DNA from: Bacteroidales bacterium
GTDB taxonomy: Bacteria; Bacteroidota; Bacteroidia; Bacteroidales; Prolixibacteraceae
Direction: 5' to 3'
Assembly: GCA_012719495.1 (NCBI GenBank)
Contig: JAAYAG010000090.1
Coordinates: forward strand, 36,299-100,298
DNA length: 64,000 nt
The notes under the pieces were generated by a model. That model searched no databases and was not told the origin of the DNA. It saw nothing but the letters and a program-made list of their open reading frames with translations. The position numbers were made by a program, and so were the translations under genes. Within the stretch, counting starts at the first letter, position 1. Each line of letters begins with the position of its first letter. Shown piece by piece: positions 44,167-52,463 of this stretch.

Positions 44167-45159
44167 ATGGAGACCTATTTACCTTCTTCAAGTCGTTATG
44201 TGCGCTGTTCATACAACAGGTGCGGCAGATCGGGGCTTAAGCTCCCAATGATATCGTTAGGTCTGTGGCATAACTTTGGAGATGTCGATGTTTTTGAAAA
44301 TGGCCGTTCAATAGTGCGTTATGCTTTCGATCAAGGTATTACCCATTTCGATTTGGCGAACAATTATGGTCCTTCACCGGGGTCGGCTGAAGAGAATTTT
44401 GGGCAGATCTTGGCCAAGGACTTAAAACCTTACCGTGACGAGTTGGTTATTTCGACAAAAGCCGGATATTGGATGTGGGATGGACCTTATGGAGAATGGG
44501 GGTCTCGTAAATATTTGATTTCTAGTTTAGATCAAAGTCTAAAGCGTATGGGAGTCGATTACGTTGATATTTTTTATCATCATCGGCCCGATCCTGAAAC
44601 TCCGCTAGAAGAAACAATGATGGCTCTTGACCATGTTGTGAGGCAAGGGAAAGCCCTATATGCCGGAATCTCAAACTATAGTGCAGAAGAAACTGCAAAA
44701 GCGGCTAAAATCTTGAAAGAACTTGGAACACCATGTTTGATAAATCAGGTGAAATATTCAATGTTTGAACGTTGGGTTGAAGATGGACTTCTTGCTACTG
44801 CAGAAGAGTGGGGCATAGGCGTTATTGCTTTTTCACCTCTTGCTCAAGGCTTGTTAACTGATAGGTATTTGCAAGGCATTCCAGAGGGTTCAAGAGCGTC
44901 TAAATCGTGGGGATTTTTACAGCCTCACCAGGTCGAACCGGCCTTAGATAAGGTAAGACAGCTGAACGAAGTAGCTATTTCTCGTGGACAATCATTAGCA
45001 CAAATGGCTTTAGCTTGGCTTTTAAAAGACAAAAGAGTAACTTCGGTACTTGTTGGGGCAAGCTCTGTTGCACAGTTGGCAAACAATCTTGGTGCTCTTG
45101 ACAATGCTGGGTTTACCAACGACGAAATTGAAAGAATCATCGCCATACTTAATGAATAG
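44167..45159 (+). CDS. Aldo/keto reductase, YghZ (L-glyceraldehyde 3-phosphate reductase)-like
   Basis: 330 residues of the AKR14/YghZ type. It starts RYVRCSYNRCGRSGLKLPMI, then the catalytic Asp/Tyr region FDLANNYGPSPGSAEENFG, the Lys in LVISTKAGYWMWDGPYG, the His in VDIFYHHRPDPETPLEETMM, GISNYSAEE, and the NADP-binding end VTSVLVGASSVAQLANNLGA. It reduces aldehydes with NADPH in the cytoplasm; detoxification of L-glyceraldehyde 3-phosphate or methylglyoxal is the known role of close relatives. It is a single gene on the plus strand. Confidence 0.9.
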   Translation: METYLPSSSRYVRCSYNRCGRSGLKLPMISLGLWHNFGDVDVFENGRSIVRYAFDQGITHFDLANNYGPSPGSAEENFGQILAKDLKPYRDELVISTKAGYWMWDGPYGEWGSRKYLISSLDQSLKRMGVDYVDIFYHHRPDPETPLEETMMALDHVVRQGKALYAGISNYSAEETAKAAKILKELGTPCLINQVKYSMFERWVEDGLLATAEEWGIGVIAFSPLAQGLLTDRYLQGIPEGSRASKSWGFLQPHQVEPALDKVRQLNEVAISRGQSLAQMALAWLLKDKRVTSVLVGASSVAQLANNLGALDNAGFTNDEIERIIAILNE

Positions 45160-45213
45160 AAAGTAAAATTATTATTGGGGAAAATATTAGAGTAGAGAAT
45201 TAAATGGTTAACT

Positions 45214-46443
45214 ATGAAAGCATTAGTAAAATTTTTGACAATTGTTTTTTTGTCAAGTTTCGTTTTTGTTGCTTGCGATAAAGATGACGACGATGATGTA
45301 ACCCCGGTCTTGCTTGAGGCGGCTGAGGAATACACGGCTGCAGGGACACTTGATGCCAAATCGATAAAAGCCTTTTTTGTTGAACAGGGACAGCTTGAGC
45401 TTGCCGAGAAGGTAAAATACGGGGTTAAGATTTTTAAAGTGAAATACAAAACGGCTTATAAATCCGACTCAATTTCGGCCTCCGGGATTATTGCTTTACC
45501 CGCAAATCCAGGTAAAGATGATGCTTTCCCTGTTTTGGGTTTTCAGCATGGGGTGATTTTTTCTAACTCACAGGCGCCTTCGGTAAATCCGCTTGGCGAT
45601 GCTTCGCGTATGGCTGTTTATGCCGCATCTGCTGGCTTTGTTGTTGGTATTCCCGACTATATTGGGTACGGAGCCTCGCAAATTTATGACCATCCGTTTA
45701 TGATTAAAAAATATATGGCTGATGTGGTCATTGATTTCTTGAGGACTACTAAAGAATTTATTTATACAAAAAAGCCGTGTAAAATTAATAAGCGAATTTT
45801 CCTTTATGGCTATGGGGAGGGGGCTACTGCTTCGTTGGCAGCTTTATCCAGAATTGAAGATAAGAAGCTGGAAATAAACGACCTGCCAGTTATTGCAACC
45901 GTATGCGGTTCTGGTGTATATAATTATCTGGGTTTTCGTGAGTGGATGGTGAGTCAGTTGAAATACGATCAGCCATGGTATCTTGGTTATATGCTCGATA
46001 CGTATCTTAAATTCGGGTTGGTTGATTTAGCTTACGATGATGTATTCGTTTCTCCTTATTCATCGGTTGTTTCGGGTATCGTGAATGGAGAGAGAACGGT
46101 TGACCAAATGAACAGCCTCTTTGGTACTAAGTCGGTTAGTGAAATACTTAATGACGATTTTGAAGACACAAACATTTTTACAACGGAAGAACAATATGCT
46201 CCGTTACGGAAGGCTCTTGATGAGAATTCAGTACCTGCATGGCCTCTTAAGTCGGAAGTTACCTTTTATTATGGGAAAGCTGATCTTTGGGTTCCTGCGC
46301 AGCAAACCCTTGTATTGTACAACCAGTTTACAGATTTGGGGGTGAAATCAAACCTGAAAATTAGTGCGTTGGAAAGTTTAGATCATGAAACGGCAGTTTT
46401 GCCTTCGTTTGCTAAAGCAGTTGTTTCGTTTAAATCGTATTAA
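45214..46443 (+). CDS. Lipoprotein with alpha/beta-hydrolase fold, nucleophile Ser missing
   Basis: 409 residues. Lipobox FVAC gives Cys21, followed by an acidic run (DKDDDDD). The body is like secreted lipase/esterases: SGIIALPANPGKDDAFPVLG, FQHGVIF, YASQIYDHPFMI-like, and RIFLYGYGEGATASLAALSR. The GxSxG elbow, normally GYSxG, reads GYGEG, with Gly201 in place of the nucleophile. The other two triad members look intact: Asp357 in YYGKADLWVP and His391 in SLDHETAVLP. It is either a non-catalytic envelope protein or an atypical enzyme. It is followed by a strong terminator at 46486. Confidence 0.8.
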   Translation: MKALVKFLTIVFLSSFVFVACDKDDDDDVTPVLLEAAEEYTAAGTLDAKSIKAFFVEQGQLELAEKVKYGVKIFKVKYKTAYKSDSISASGIIALPANPGKDDAFPVLGFQHGVIFSNSQAPSVNPLGDASRMAVYAASAGFVVGIPDYIGYGASQIYDHPFMIKKYMADVVIDFLRTTKEFIYTKKPCKINKRIFLYGYGEGATASLAALSRIEDKKLEINDLPVIATVCGSGVYNYLGFREWMVSQLKYDQPWYLGYMLDTYLKFGLVDLAYDDVFVSPYSSVVSGIVNGERTVDQMNSLFGTKSVSEILNDDFEDTNIFTTEEQYAPLRKALDENSVPAWPLKSEVTFYYGKADLWVPAQQTLVLYNQFTDLGVKSNLKISALESLDHETAVLPSFAKAVVSFKSY

Positions 46444-46485
46444 AAATGTTTGAGAATTTGTAGACAACACACCAAGAGATAGATA

Positions 46486-46515
46486 AGAGGGGAATTCATA
46501 TTCCTCTCTTTTTTT
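46486..46515 (+). terminator. Terminator after the lipoprotein hydrolase gene
   Basis: AGAGGGGAAT (46486-46495) pairs with ATTCCTCTCT (46500-46509), including one G-T pair, across a 4-nt loop and runs into seven T's. A strong rho-independent terminator. Confidence 0.85.
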
Positions 46516-46563
46516 GATGTCATTGAGAGAACGGGTATTAAAGGAGGAAATAAATATACAAAG

Positions 46564-46588
46564 AAAGCCCTCCATAAAGGAAGGCTTT
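46564..46588 (-). terminator. Terminator after trpB
   Basis: AAAGCC (46564-46569) pairs with GGCTTT (46583-46588), with further pairing of TCC and GGA inside. On the minus strand a T-rich tract follows. It lies 30 nt beyond the trpB stop and could also act on plus-strand transcripts. Confidence 0.65.
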
Positions 46589-46617
46589 TCTTTTCTATTT
46601 ATAAATATAAGAATGGT

Positions 46618-47817
46618 TTATTCGGGCAAACCGTAGTTGTCGACAATAAAATCGATGTCTTTATCTCCACGGCCGCTAAGGTTAACCAATATTGATTCAC
46701 GTTTCTTTTCTTTTGACATTTTTATTGCATAAGCAACAGCGTGTGAGCTTTCTAGAGCGGGGATAATCCCTTCAAGGCGGCTCAGCTCGTAAAATGCATC
46801 GATGGTTTCTTTGTCGGTAGCATCTACATAATTAACACGTTTCTTTTCGTTCAACATGCAATGTTCTGGCCCAACACCAGGATAATCGAGGCCACTTGCT
46901 ACTGAATAAACAGGAGAAGGTTCGCCTTTTTCGTCTTGTAATACTTTACATTTGAACCCGTGGATGATTCCAGTGGTTCCGAATTTCATTGAGCATGCGT
47001 GGTCACCGATCTGATATGAACGGCCAGCTGGCTCAACACCCCAAAGTGAAACTTCATCATCTTCAAGGAAAGCAGAGAAAATACCTGCAGCATTACTGCC
47101 TCCACCTACGCAAGCCACTACGTTGTCGGGAAGTTCACCGGTCATCTCGTAAAACTGTTCGCGGGCTTCAATACCTACAACGCGCTGAAAATCACGCACC
47201 ATCATTGGGAATGGGTGAGGTCCTACTACCGATCCAATACAATAAATTGAGTTTATTGGGTCGACTAGGTAAGCTTCGAAAGCTGAGTCAACAGCTTCTT
47301 TCAGTGTCTTTAGGCCATGGCTAACTGGGACAACTTTAGCCCCAAGAATTTTCATGCGAACCACATTAGGGTGCTCTTTCTTTATATCTACTTCACCCAT
47401 GTGTATTTCACACTCCAGTCCAAAGTAGGCTGCTGCAGTTGCTAATGCTACACCATGTTGCCCTGCGCCTGTTTCGGCAATAAGTTTTTTCTTACCTAAA
47501 TATTTGGCCAACAGGGCTTCACCCATGCAATGGTTGAGTTTGTGTGCGCCAGAGTGGTTGAGGTCTTCCCGTTTAAGGTAAATGCGGCTTCCTGCTTTTT
47601 CAGATAATCGTTTGCAGAAATATACCGGGGTGGGCCGCCCTTGAAAATGTTTACGGATGCTTCTTAATTCAGAAATAAATTCGTGTGATTTGCTTATCGA
47701 GAAATAGGCATCGGTGATTTTATCCATTTCTTCTTGAAGCTGGGGGGGAATGAAACTTCCTCCATACTCACCAAAGAAACCTTCTTTAGTGGGAACTGTT
47801 TTAAAATAATTGCTCAT
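46618..47817 (-). CDS. trpB: Tryptophan synthase beta subunit, stand-alone copy
   Basis: 399 residues, the normal TrpB length. [20 protein letters not shown], the PLP Lys93 in [20 protein letters not shown] (the usual form is HTGAHKIN), the catalytic Glu in [20 protein letters not shown], the phosphate loop [14 protein letters not shown] and the C-terminal [12 protein letters not shown]. It condenses indole with L-serine to tryptophan. No trpA or other trp gene is adjacent: the neighbours are a lipoprotein hydrolase and DUF3943 genes. The enzyme may salvage free indole or be a second copy of an operon-borne trpB elsewhere. Confidence 0.93.
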   Translation of the reverse strand: MSNYFKTVPTKEGFFGEYGGSFIPPQLQEEMDKITDAYFSISKSHEFISELRSIRKHFQGRPTPVYFCKRLSEKAGSRIYLKREDLNHSGAHKLNHCMGEALLAKYLGKKKLIAETGAGQHGVALATAAAYFGLECEIHMGEVDIKKEHPNVVRMKILGAKVVPVSHGLKTLKEAVDSAFEAYLVDPINSIYCIGSVVGPHPFPMMVRDFQRVVGIEAREQFYEMTGELPDNVVACVGGGSNAAGIFSAFLEDDEVSLWGVEPAGRSYQIGDHACSMKFGTTGIIHGFKCKVLQDEKGEPSPVYSVASGLDYPGVGPEHCMLNEKKRVNYVDATDKETIDAFYELSRLEGIIPALESSHAVAYAIKMSKEKKRESILVNLSGRGDKDIDFIVDNYGLPE

Positions 47818-48015
47818 ACTTTAAATTTTGCAAAGGGTTATTCCGGCATTTCCGGAGTGGTTATAAAAGTATCGAAAAAATAGAAAAAGTGAAGTATTTC
47901 ATGATAAAAATCATTCACGGCTGTGGTGAATATTTTTTACCTAATATTTTCTTTTTAGAACGATTAATTTTAATAAGGTTTTGTATTCGTTGATTTTACG
48001 TATTACTAAAATAGT

Positions 48016-48023
48016 TACATTTG
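48016..48023 (+). promoter_or_regulatory. Putative -7 box for the first DUF3943 gene
   Basis: TACATTTG is a perfect TAnnTTTG match, 36 nt before the ATG at 48060. A TTG at 47990-47992 is 23 nt upstream, slightly longer than the usual spacing. Confidence 0.45.
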
Positions 48024-48059
48024 CGCGTTTTTATAATAGAACTTATTAATGATTGTAAT

Positions 48060-48779
48060 ATGATCCGTTTCATTACCATTATTTTACTTGTGTTTTCATC
48101 TTTTCTGGTTAAAGGACAAGCTGTTTCAGAAGCTTCGATTTCACAAACCATGAACTTATCGATTTCGTACGATACGTTAAAATCGTTTCTTGTAAAAAAA
48201 GAGCCACCCTACTTGTTTAATGCGAACCTCAATCACAAGGAGCGCTCTATAGGGAACAAAATGTTAAGGGGAAACATATACACATCTATTTATAACGCAT
48301 CTATAATGACCTACTTATTGCTTTCGCCTACTTGGCTTAGTCGTTGGGATCATAAGTCCGATGATTATAAAGCAAAAGATTTTTTTAACCAATTCAAACG
48401 CTCATATACAAAACCACCTGTTATCGATGAAGATTTGTTTGTAACCAATTATATTGGTCATCCGTATCAGGGAGGGTATTATTACAATTCTGTCAGGAGT
48501 CAAGGTGCAAACATTTGGCAATCATCACTATACTGTTTAGGACAATCTTTAGTGTGGGAATATATTTGGGAGGCTGGTTTCGAACAGCCAAGTATCCAGG
48601 ATATGATTGTTACTCCTATAGGCGGGGTGTTGGTTGGAGAACTGAGCCATGTTGCAACTATTGAAATGAGCAAGCATGGCTTCCGGTGGTACGAAATCCT
48701 TGCAACTTGCGTTATTAATCCAGCATACGCTCTGAATAATAAGTTCGTGTTCAATAAGAAAATTTTACCCAAGCAATAG
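48060..48779 (+). CDS. DUF3943 family secreted protein, copy 1
   Basis: The ATG at 48060 is chosen because it opens a signal peptide (MIRFITIILLVFSSFLVKGQ) and gives 239 residues, the same as the neighbouring paralogue; an in-frame TTG at 48021 would overlap the promoter. Family landmarks: KEPPYLFNANLNHKERSIGN, DLFVTNYIGHPYQGGYYYNS, VRSQGANIWQSSLYCLGQSL, WEAGFEQPSIQDMIVTPIGG and VGELSHVATI. The protein is exported and probably sits at the outer membrane, with hydrophobic barrel-like strands. No biochemical function is known for this family. Confidence 0.82.
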   Translation: MIRFITIILLVFSSFLVKGQAVSEASISQTMNLSISYDTLKSFLVKKEPPYLFNANLNHKERSIGNKMLRGNIYTSIYNASIMTYLLLSPTWLSRWDHKSDDYKAKDFFNQFKRSYTKPPVIDEDLFVTNYIGHPYQGGYYYNSVRSQGANIWQSSLYCLGQSLVWEYIWEAGFEQPSIQDMIVTPIGGVLVGELSHVATIEMSKHGFRWYEILATCVINPAYALNNKFVFNKKILPKQ

Positions 48780-48839
48780 TTATTTAACAGCATACTTATT
48801 TATCTTTTCTTAGGTATTCCGTGAAGAATTGATAAGGTG

Positions 48840-48872
48840 TTTGTTAAATAGCATGTAAATGCCGTATATTTG
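48840..48872 (+). promoter_or_regulatory. Bacteroidota-type promoter for the second DUF3943 gene
   Basis: TTTG at 48840-48843, 21 nt spacing, and TATATTTG at 48865-48872: both elements and the spacing fit the consensus. It lies 34 nt before the ATG at 48907, so this paralogue has its own promoter. Confidence 0.65.
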
Positions 48873-48906
48873 AAAAGATTGAGTTGATAATTTATAATTT
48901 GATCCA

Positions 48907-49626
48907 ATGAGATTTATAAGTTGTGTTGTACTTATATGCTTTTGTTTGACGGGGAAAATATATGCCCAACAAACAGTATCTTATACTGAAGTGCCCAAAC
49001 CTTCAGTTTTTATTACAGATACGTTAAAGTCGTTTTATATTAAAAAAGATCAGCCTTTTGTGTTCAATGCCAATATGAATCACAGGGAAAAGGGTTTTGG
49101 TTCTAAAATAGGTTGGGGGACGTTGTATGCTTCAGGTTATAATACAATAATTTTATCAGGGTTGGTTTTTGCGCCTGAATCGTTCAGTAAATGGGAAAAT
49201 AAAGAAGAAAAATTCAAATTTTCTTCAATTATGTCTCAGTATAAAAGTGCTTTCACAAAACCTCCTGTTATCGATCACGATTTATGGATGACCAATTATC
49301 TGGGGCATCCGTATCAAGGTGCATTCTATTATAACACTGTCAGATGCCAGGGAGCATCGGTACTGCAATCTTCGTTGTTCTGCATAGGCCATTCATTGTT
49401 TTGGGAATATGGATGGGAAGCAGGTATAGAGCAGCCCAGCATACAAGACATGATTACTACACCATTGGGTGGCATAATTGTTGGCGAATTGGCTCATGTA
49501 GCCACTATTTCGATGAGTAGGAATGGTTTCAAATGGTACGAGATTGTTGCCGTTTGTGCCATAAACCCATCGTATGCTTTGAATAACGGGTTTCGTTTTA
49601 ATAAACCATTGAAAATAAAAAATTAA
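48907..49626 (+). CDS. DUF3943 family secreted protein, copy 2
   Basis: 239 residues, clearly a tandem paralogue of the gene at 48060. Signal peptide MRFISCVVLICFCLTGKIYA. The shared core includes KKDQPFVFNANMNHREKGFG, DLWMTNYLGHPYQGAFYYNT, VRCQGASVLQSSLFCIGHSL, WEAGIEQPSIQDMITTPLGG and VGELAHVATI. The N-terminal third differs most between the copies, so each may have its own partner. A perfect promoter lies just upstream and a terminator just after the stop. Confidence 0.83.
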   Translation: MRFISCVVLICFCLTGKIYAQQTVSYTEVPKPSVFITDTLKSFYIKKDQPFVFNANMNHREKGFGSKIGWGTLYASGYNTIILSGLVFAPESFSKWENKEEKFKFSSIMSQYKSAFTKPPVIDHDLWMTNYLGHPYQGAFYYNTVRCQGASVLQSSLFCIGHSLFWEYGWEAGIEQPSIQDMITTPLGGIIVGELAHVATISMSRNGFKWYEIVAVCAINPSYALNNGFRFNKPLKIKN

Positions 49627-49668
49627 GCCAGTCACTTTTCAGAAACTGGCTCTAATTTGTTTTTTATT
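49626..49668. terminator. Bidirectional terminator between DUF3943 copy 2 and GH8
   Basis: AGCCAGT (49626-49632) pairs with ACTGGCT (49645-49651); a T-rich tract follows on the plus strand. It lies between two convergent genes. On the minus strand the following tract is less T-rich. Confidence 0.7.
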
Positions 49669-50977
49669 TTGCATTTGCAGGTTTGATGATCTGATAGTTC
49701 CCGCTGAGGTGCATCAAACTGAAAAGATAAAGTAGACCATCGTAATACGGGTCGAAATATCCATCTTCATATGGTTCAAGTTTGGCATTCCACAGTTCAT
49801 CGATGAATTTCCAGCTCTTGGCTTGAGTACCCATAATTGACGCAGAGGCTGAAGTAGCAACCAATCCTATTGAGTGGCGCAATTTCTGCACTCCGGGTTT
49901 CCCTGCCGGAAGGATCCATTCAGGAGTTTTTCCATCAATCGTGTATTGGTCAACAAATGTGTTAATCCCTTGGCAGAAAAGAAAATTCTGGATTTTTACT
50001 GCATATTCTTTTTGCCACTCTTTATCTTTTCCGTACCATGAATAATCCATGGCGATGTTCATAGGCACCCTCCATGAGTCGAAACGGAAAGCATCGCCCA
50101 TTCTCCAGCGGACAAAGGGTTTGCCGTTAAATTCTGAATAATCAGGGTTTAAACCTGTTTCTGGGTGAATTGCCCGGTGCAGGTACGTGCGGGCTGAGTC
50201 GGCACAATCGCGGTAGAATTGTTCACGACCGTCGTTGGCATATTCCGCCCAAACTTCATAAAATGCAGGTAAGTGATATGATGGGTCGGTGTAATTATAT
50301 CCACTCCTGTCGGGAACAAATGTGATAAGCTTATTTTCTACATTAATCACATTGGTAATCCCGTTCGTGCCATCTTTACTCCACATGGCATCGAGTATTC
50401 TTTTGGCTTCAGCATGATAATCGATACCGGTATTGTTTCCCCAGCGATTCGAAGCAAAGAGCAGGCTGGTTATGAAATAGAGCTCACCATCTGAAGCTGA
50501 ACCGGGAGAAAGCTGCTTTCCTGTGTTGGGGTCTACGCTCCAAGCAAAATAAGCCTCGCGTGGTCCGCTTTGGTGTTGCATATATTTTTTTGTCCATCGC
50601 CAAAGGCGGTCAAAAACATCTTTCTTGTTAAGTTGAACGGCAACCATGAGGCCATAAGAAAGGCCTTCGGTACGGGCATCCTGATTTTTAACGTCAGAAA
50701 CATAACCCATCGAATCGCCAACTTCAAAATACACCCTGTTTGGTCCTTCAAACACATCGTAGTATGCTTTTGCCAGTTTCGCATCAATGTCGGCCTTACT
50801 ATATCCGGCATCCAGAAATACGTTGCGGTACTTGCCCGTTTTGTGGGCACCTTGTTCCCATGGGATCATTTTGCCTCGGCTGTCGCTAACATCTTTATTA
50901 CAATCCTTGTTCTCGGTATTTTGGCCCGATACTCCTATGGTTAGGGCCAGTAGTAAAATAATCAGTGTTGGTCTCAT
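49664..50977 (-). CDS. Glycoside hydrolase family 8, exo-oligoxylanase-type
   Basis: 437 residues from the ATG at 50977; the frame also has a GTG two codons upstream. Signal peptide MRPTLIILLLALTIGVSGQ. GH8 is an (alpha/alpha)6 barrel: the proton-donor Glu104 lies in DARTEGLSYGLMVAVQ, and Asp163 in SASDGELYFITSLLF. RWRMGDAFRFDSWRVPMNIA is the region of the base Asp. Sequence features match the reducing-end xylose-releasing exo-oligoxylanases (EC 3.2.1.156) more than GH8 cellulases; the substrate is inferred. It is periplasmic or exported, with no sorting domain, and would trim xylo-oligosaccharides. Confidence 0.88.
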   Translation of the reverse strand: MRPTLIILLLALTIGVSGQNTENKDCNKDVSDSRGKMIPWEQGAHKTGKYRNVFLDAGYSKADIDAKLAKAYYDVFEGPNRVYFEVGDSMGYVSDVKNQDARTEGLSYGLMVAVQLNKKDVFDRLWRWTKKYMQHQSGPREAYFAWSVDPNTGKQLSPGSASDGELYFITSLLFASNRWGNNTGIDYHAEAKRILDAMWSKDGTNGITNVINVENKLITFVPDRSGYNYTDPSYHLPAFYEVWAEYANDGREQFYRDCADSARTYLHRAIHPETGLNPDYSEFNGKPFVRWRMGDAFRFDSWRVPMNIAMDYSWYGKDKEWQKEYAVKIQNFLFCQGINTFVDQYTIDGKTPEWILPAGKPGVQKLRHSIGLVATSASASIMGTQAKSWKFIDELWNAKLEPYEDGYFDPYYDGLLYLFSLMHLSGNYQIIKPANAK

Positions 50978-51154
50978 GTTCACAAATCTAAATTTTCTAA
51001 AATATACTTAATCTTATTTTGATGTTAATTCGTTAGAATGGTTTATTCTTATGCATAATTATTCGTTCTTTATTCGGAAAAATAATCAATAAAAGCACAG
51101 TAATCGAAGAATAACTGAAAAGATATTTTTTTGAAGATAAATTTTCTTGAAAAC
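50978..51154. other. AT-rich gap between GH8 and the tRNA promoter
   Basis: No gene or relic was seen in this part of the gap. It must hold the promoter of the minus-strand GH8 gene, but no perfect TAnnTTTG was found on that strand close to 50977. Confidence 0.3.
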
Positions 51155-51185
51155 TTTTGCAGGAATAAAATCTTTTCTATTTTTG
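51155..51185 (+). promoter_or_regulatory. Bacteroidota-type promoter for the tRNA-Asn transcript
   Basis: TTTTG at 51155-51159, 18 nt spacing and TATTTTTG at 51178-51185. Both elements match well. The transcript would start near 51192, giving a leader of about 145 nt before the tRNA. Confidence 0.6.
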
Positions 51186-51335
51186 CATCGCTTTTGAAAC
51201 AAGGCAGTCGTTCAAAACCATGGTGACTTTGTTGAATCCCGTTGCAAGTCGGGATAAAGCAGCTCCGATGAAAATCGGGTTATTTCGATGGCAAGCGATT
51301 CAGTGTTATCGAAATTATTGAAATGAATCAGATAC

Positions 51336-51409
51336 TCCCTAGTAGCTCAGTTGGTTAGAGCGGCGGACTGTTAATCCGTAGGTCGTAGGTTCAAGTCCTA
51401 CCTGGGGAG
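51336..51409 (+). tRNA. tRNA-Asn (anticodon GTT)
   Basis: A 74-nt cloverleaf. The acceptor TCCCTAG (51336-51342) pairs with CTGGGGA (51402-51408), and the discriminator base is G51409. The anticodon GTT is at 51370-51372 in the loop CTGTTAA, and the T-arm reads GTAGGTTCAAGTCCTAC. CCA is not encoded. A terminator follows within 10 nt. Confidence 0.96.
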
Positions 51410-51417
51410 CAAAATTT

Positions 51418-51446
51418 AAGGGTATTCATTGTGAATGCCCTTTTTT
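51418..51446 (+). terminator. Terminator after tRNA-Asn
   Basis: GGGTATTCA (51420-51428) pairs with TGAATGCCC (51432-51440) across a 3-nt loop, with one T-G pair, and is followed by six T's. Confidence 0.85.
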
Positions 51447-51664
51447 GTTTTCTTCTCCTATTGCATCAAAAGGTAAAATTCCCAATATTTACTAAAAAAT
51501 AGAGCAATCTTTGTTAGGCTCTTTTGATCAGATCTGCAAGGTCTAGTATATTTTATTTTGACAAACATTCGGATGAAACGAGCAGTTTGTAATTGCGGAA
51601 ACAGGAAAGTTTTTCAATGTTAATGATTTAATAATTAGTAATTACTGAATAAAATTAACTGCAA

Positions 51665-52384
51665 ATGAAATATGTAAATGTGTTTTTCCTTTTGGTCTTT
51701 GTTCTTTTTTTTATTCAGCAGCCAACATTGGCAGCAGGTAAGAAGAACGTTAAAATATACTTTGTGGCCAAAGATGGAGATAGGGCTCGTACATATCTTG
51801 GGAAATTGACCAAAGGAGAACTGAACAGTTTGAAATATGAATTGCAGCGGTATAAATCAACTTCGGTTAACGAGGTTGATGTGTTGGATGATAAGGCAAT
51901 CATGGAAGGCTATGTTAATAGTATTACCGTTGGAGAGAAAGGCAAAGATAGGAAGGGCTTATCGAAATTGGCTATGGATGATCTTATTGGAAATTATGAA
52001 ATTAAAGATACTATTTCGTTAGCAGAAGCTAAGGAAAAGAAGAAAAAAGCTGCAGCAGAAAAAGCCTCAAAGAGGAGTAGCTCAGCAAACTATAAAAGAT
52101 ATAAACAAGAAGCGACCCGTAGTCATGCACAACTAGATAAATATTACAAAGTAAGGAAGACAAGAAGATTACGTGATGGGAGTAAATTTTCTGCAGCGGC
52201 AGGACCCAATACATTTATTGTGGTATACGATGTGGCGGTTGACAGAAAAATTCTTTCTTATGTTGATGTTGTTGATATTTATCTAAATCCTGATTCGAAG
52301 TATAATTTAAAATACCATGGAACGGGTACAAACCGGCAATACTACATAGAATACGAGACAAAAAGAAAGTCTGGTAAAAAGTAA
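51665..52384 (+). CDS. Basic secreted protein of unknown function
   Basis: 239 residues. Signal peptide MKYVNVFFLLVFVLFFIQQP ending near Ala24. The mature protein is Lys-rich. The N-terminal part (VKIYFVAKDGDRARTYLGKL) and the C-terminal part (FIVVYDVAVDRKILSYVDVV, NLKYHGTGTNRQYYIEYETK) look like beta-rich domains. Between them, at about residues 115-150, lies a Lys/Ala/Glu helix (AEAKEKKKKAAAEKASKRSS). No family is recognised. The positive charge suggests binding to nucleic acid, lipopolysaccharide or anionic glycans, but that is speculation. It is a single gene. Confidence 0.65.
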   Translation: MKYVNVFFLLVFVLFFIQQPTLAAGKKNVKIYFVAKDGDRARTYLGKLTKGELNSLKYELQRYKSTSVNEVDVLDDKAIMEGYVNSITVGEKGKDRKGLSKLAMDDLIGNYEIKDTISLAEAKEKKKKAAAEKASKRSSSANYKRYKQEATRSHAQLDKYYKVRKTRRLRDGSKFSAAAGPNTFIVVYDVAVDRKILSYVDVVDIYLNPDSKYNLKYHGTGTNRQYYIEYETKRKSGKK

Positions 52385-52399
52385 GGAAGAATTATGTTG

Positions 52400-52442
52400 A
52401 AATAAAAACACCACCCTAACCAACAATAGGTTTAGGGTGGTG
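52400..52442 (-). terminator. Terminator after serS
   Basis: CACCACCCTAA (52409-52419) pairs perfectly with TTAGGGTGGTG (52432-52442). On the minus strand the hairpin is followed by a T-run, so it ends the serS transcript. The plus side has no T-run but the hairpin may also stop the unknown-protein transcript. Confidence 0.8.
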
Positions 52443-52463
52443 CTCTATAGTAGTTAAAACCAG

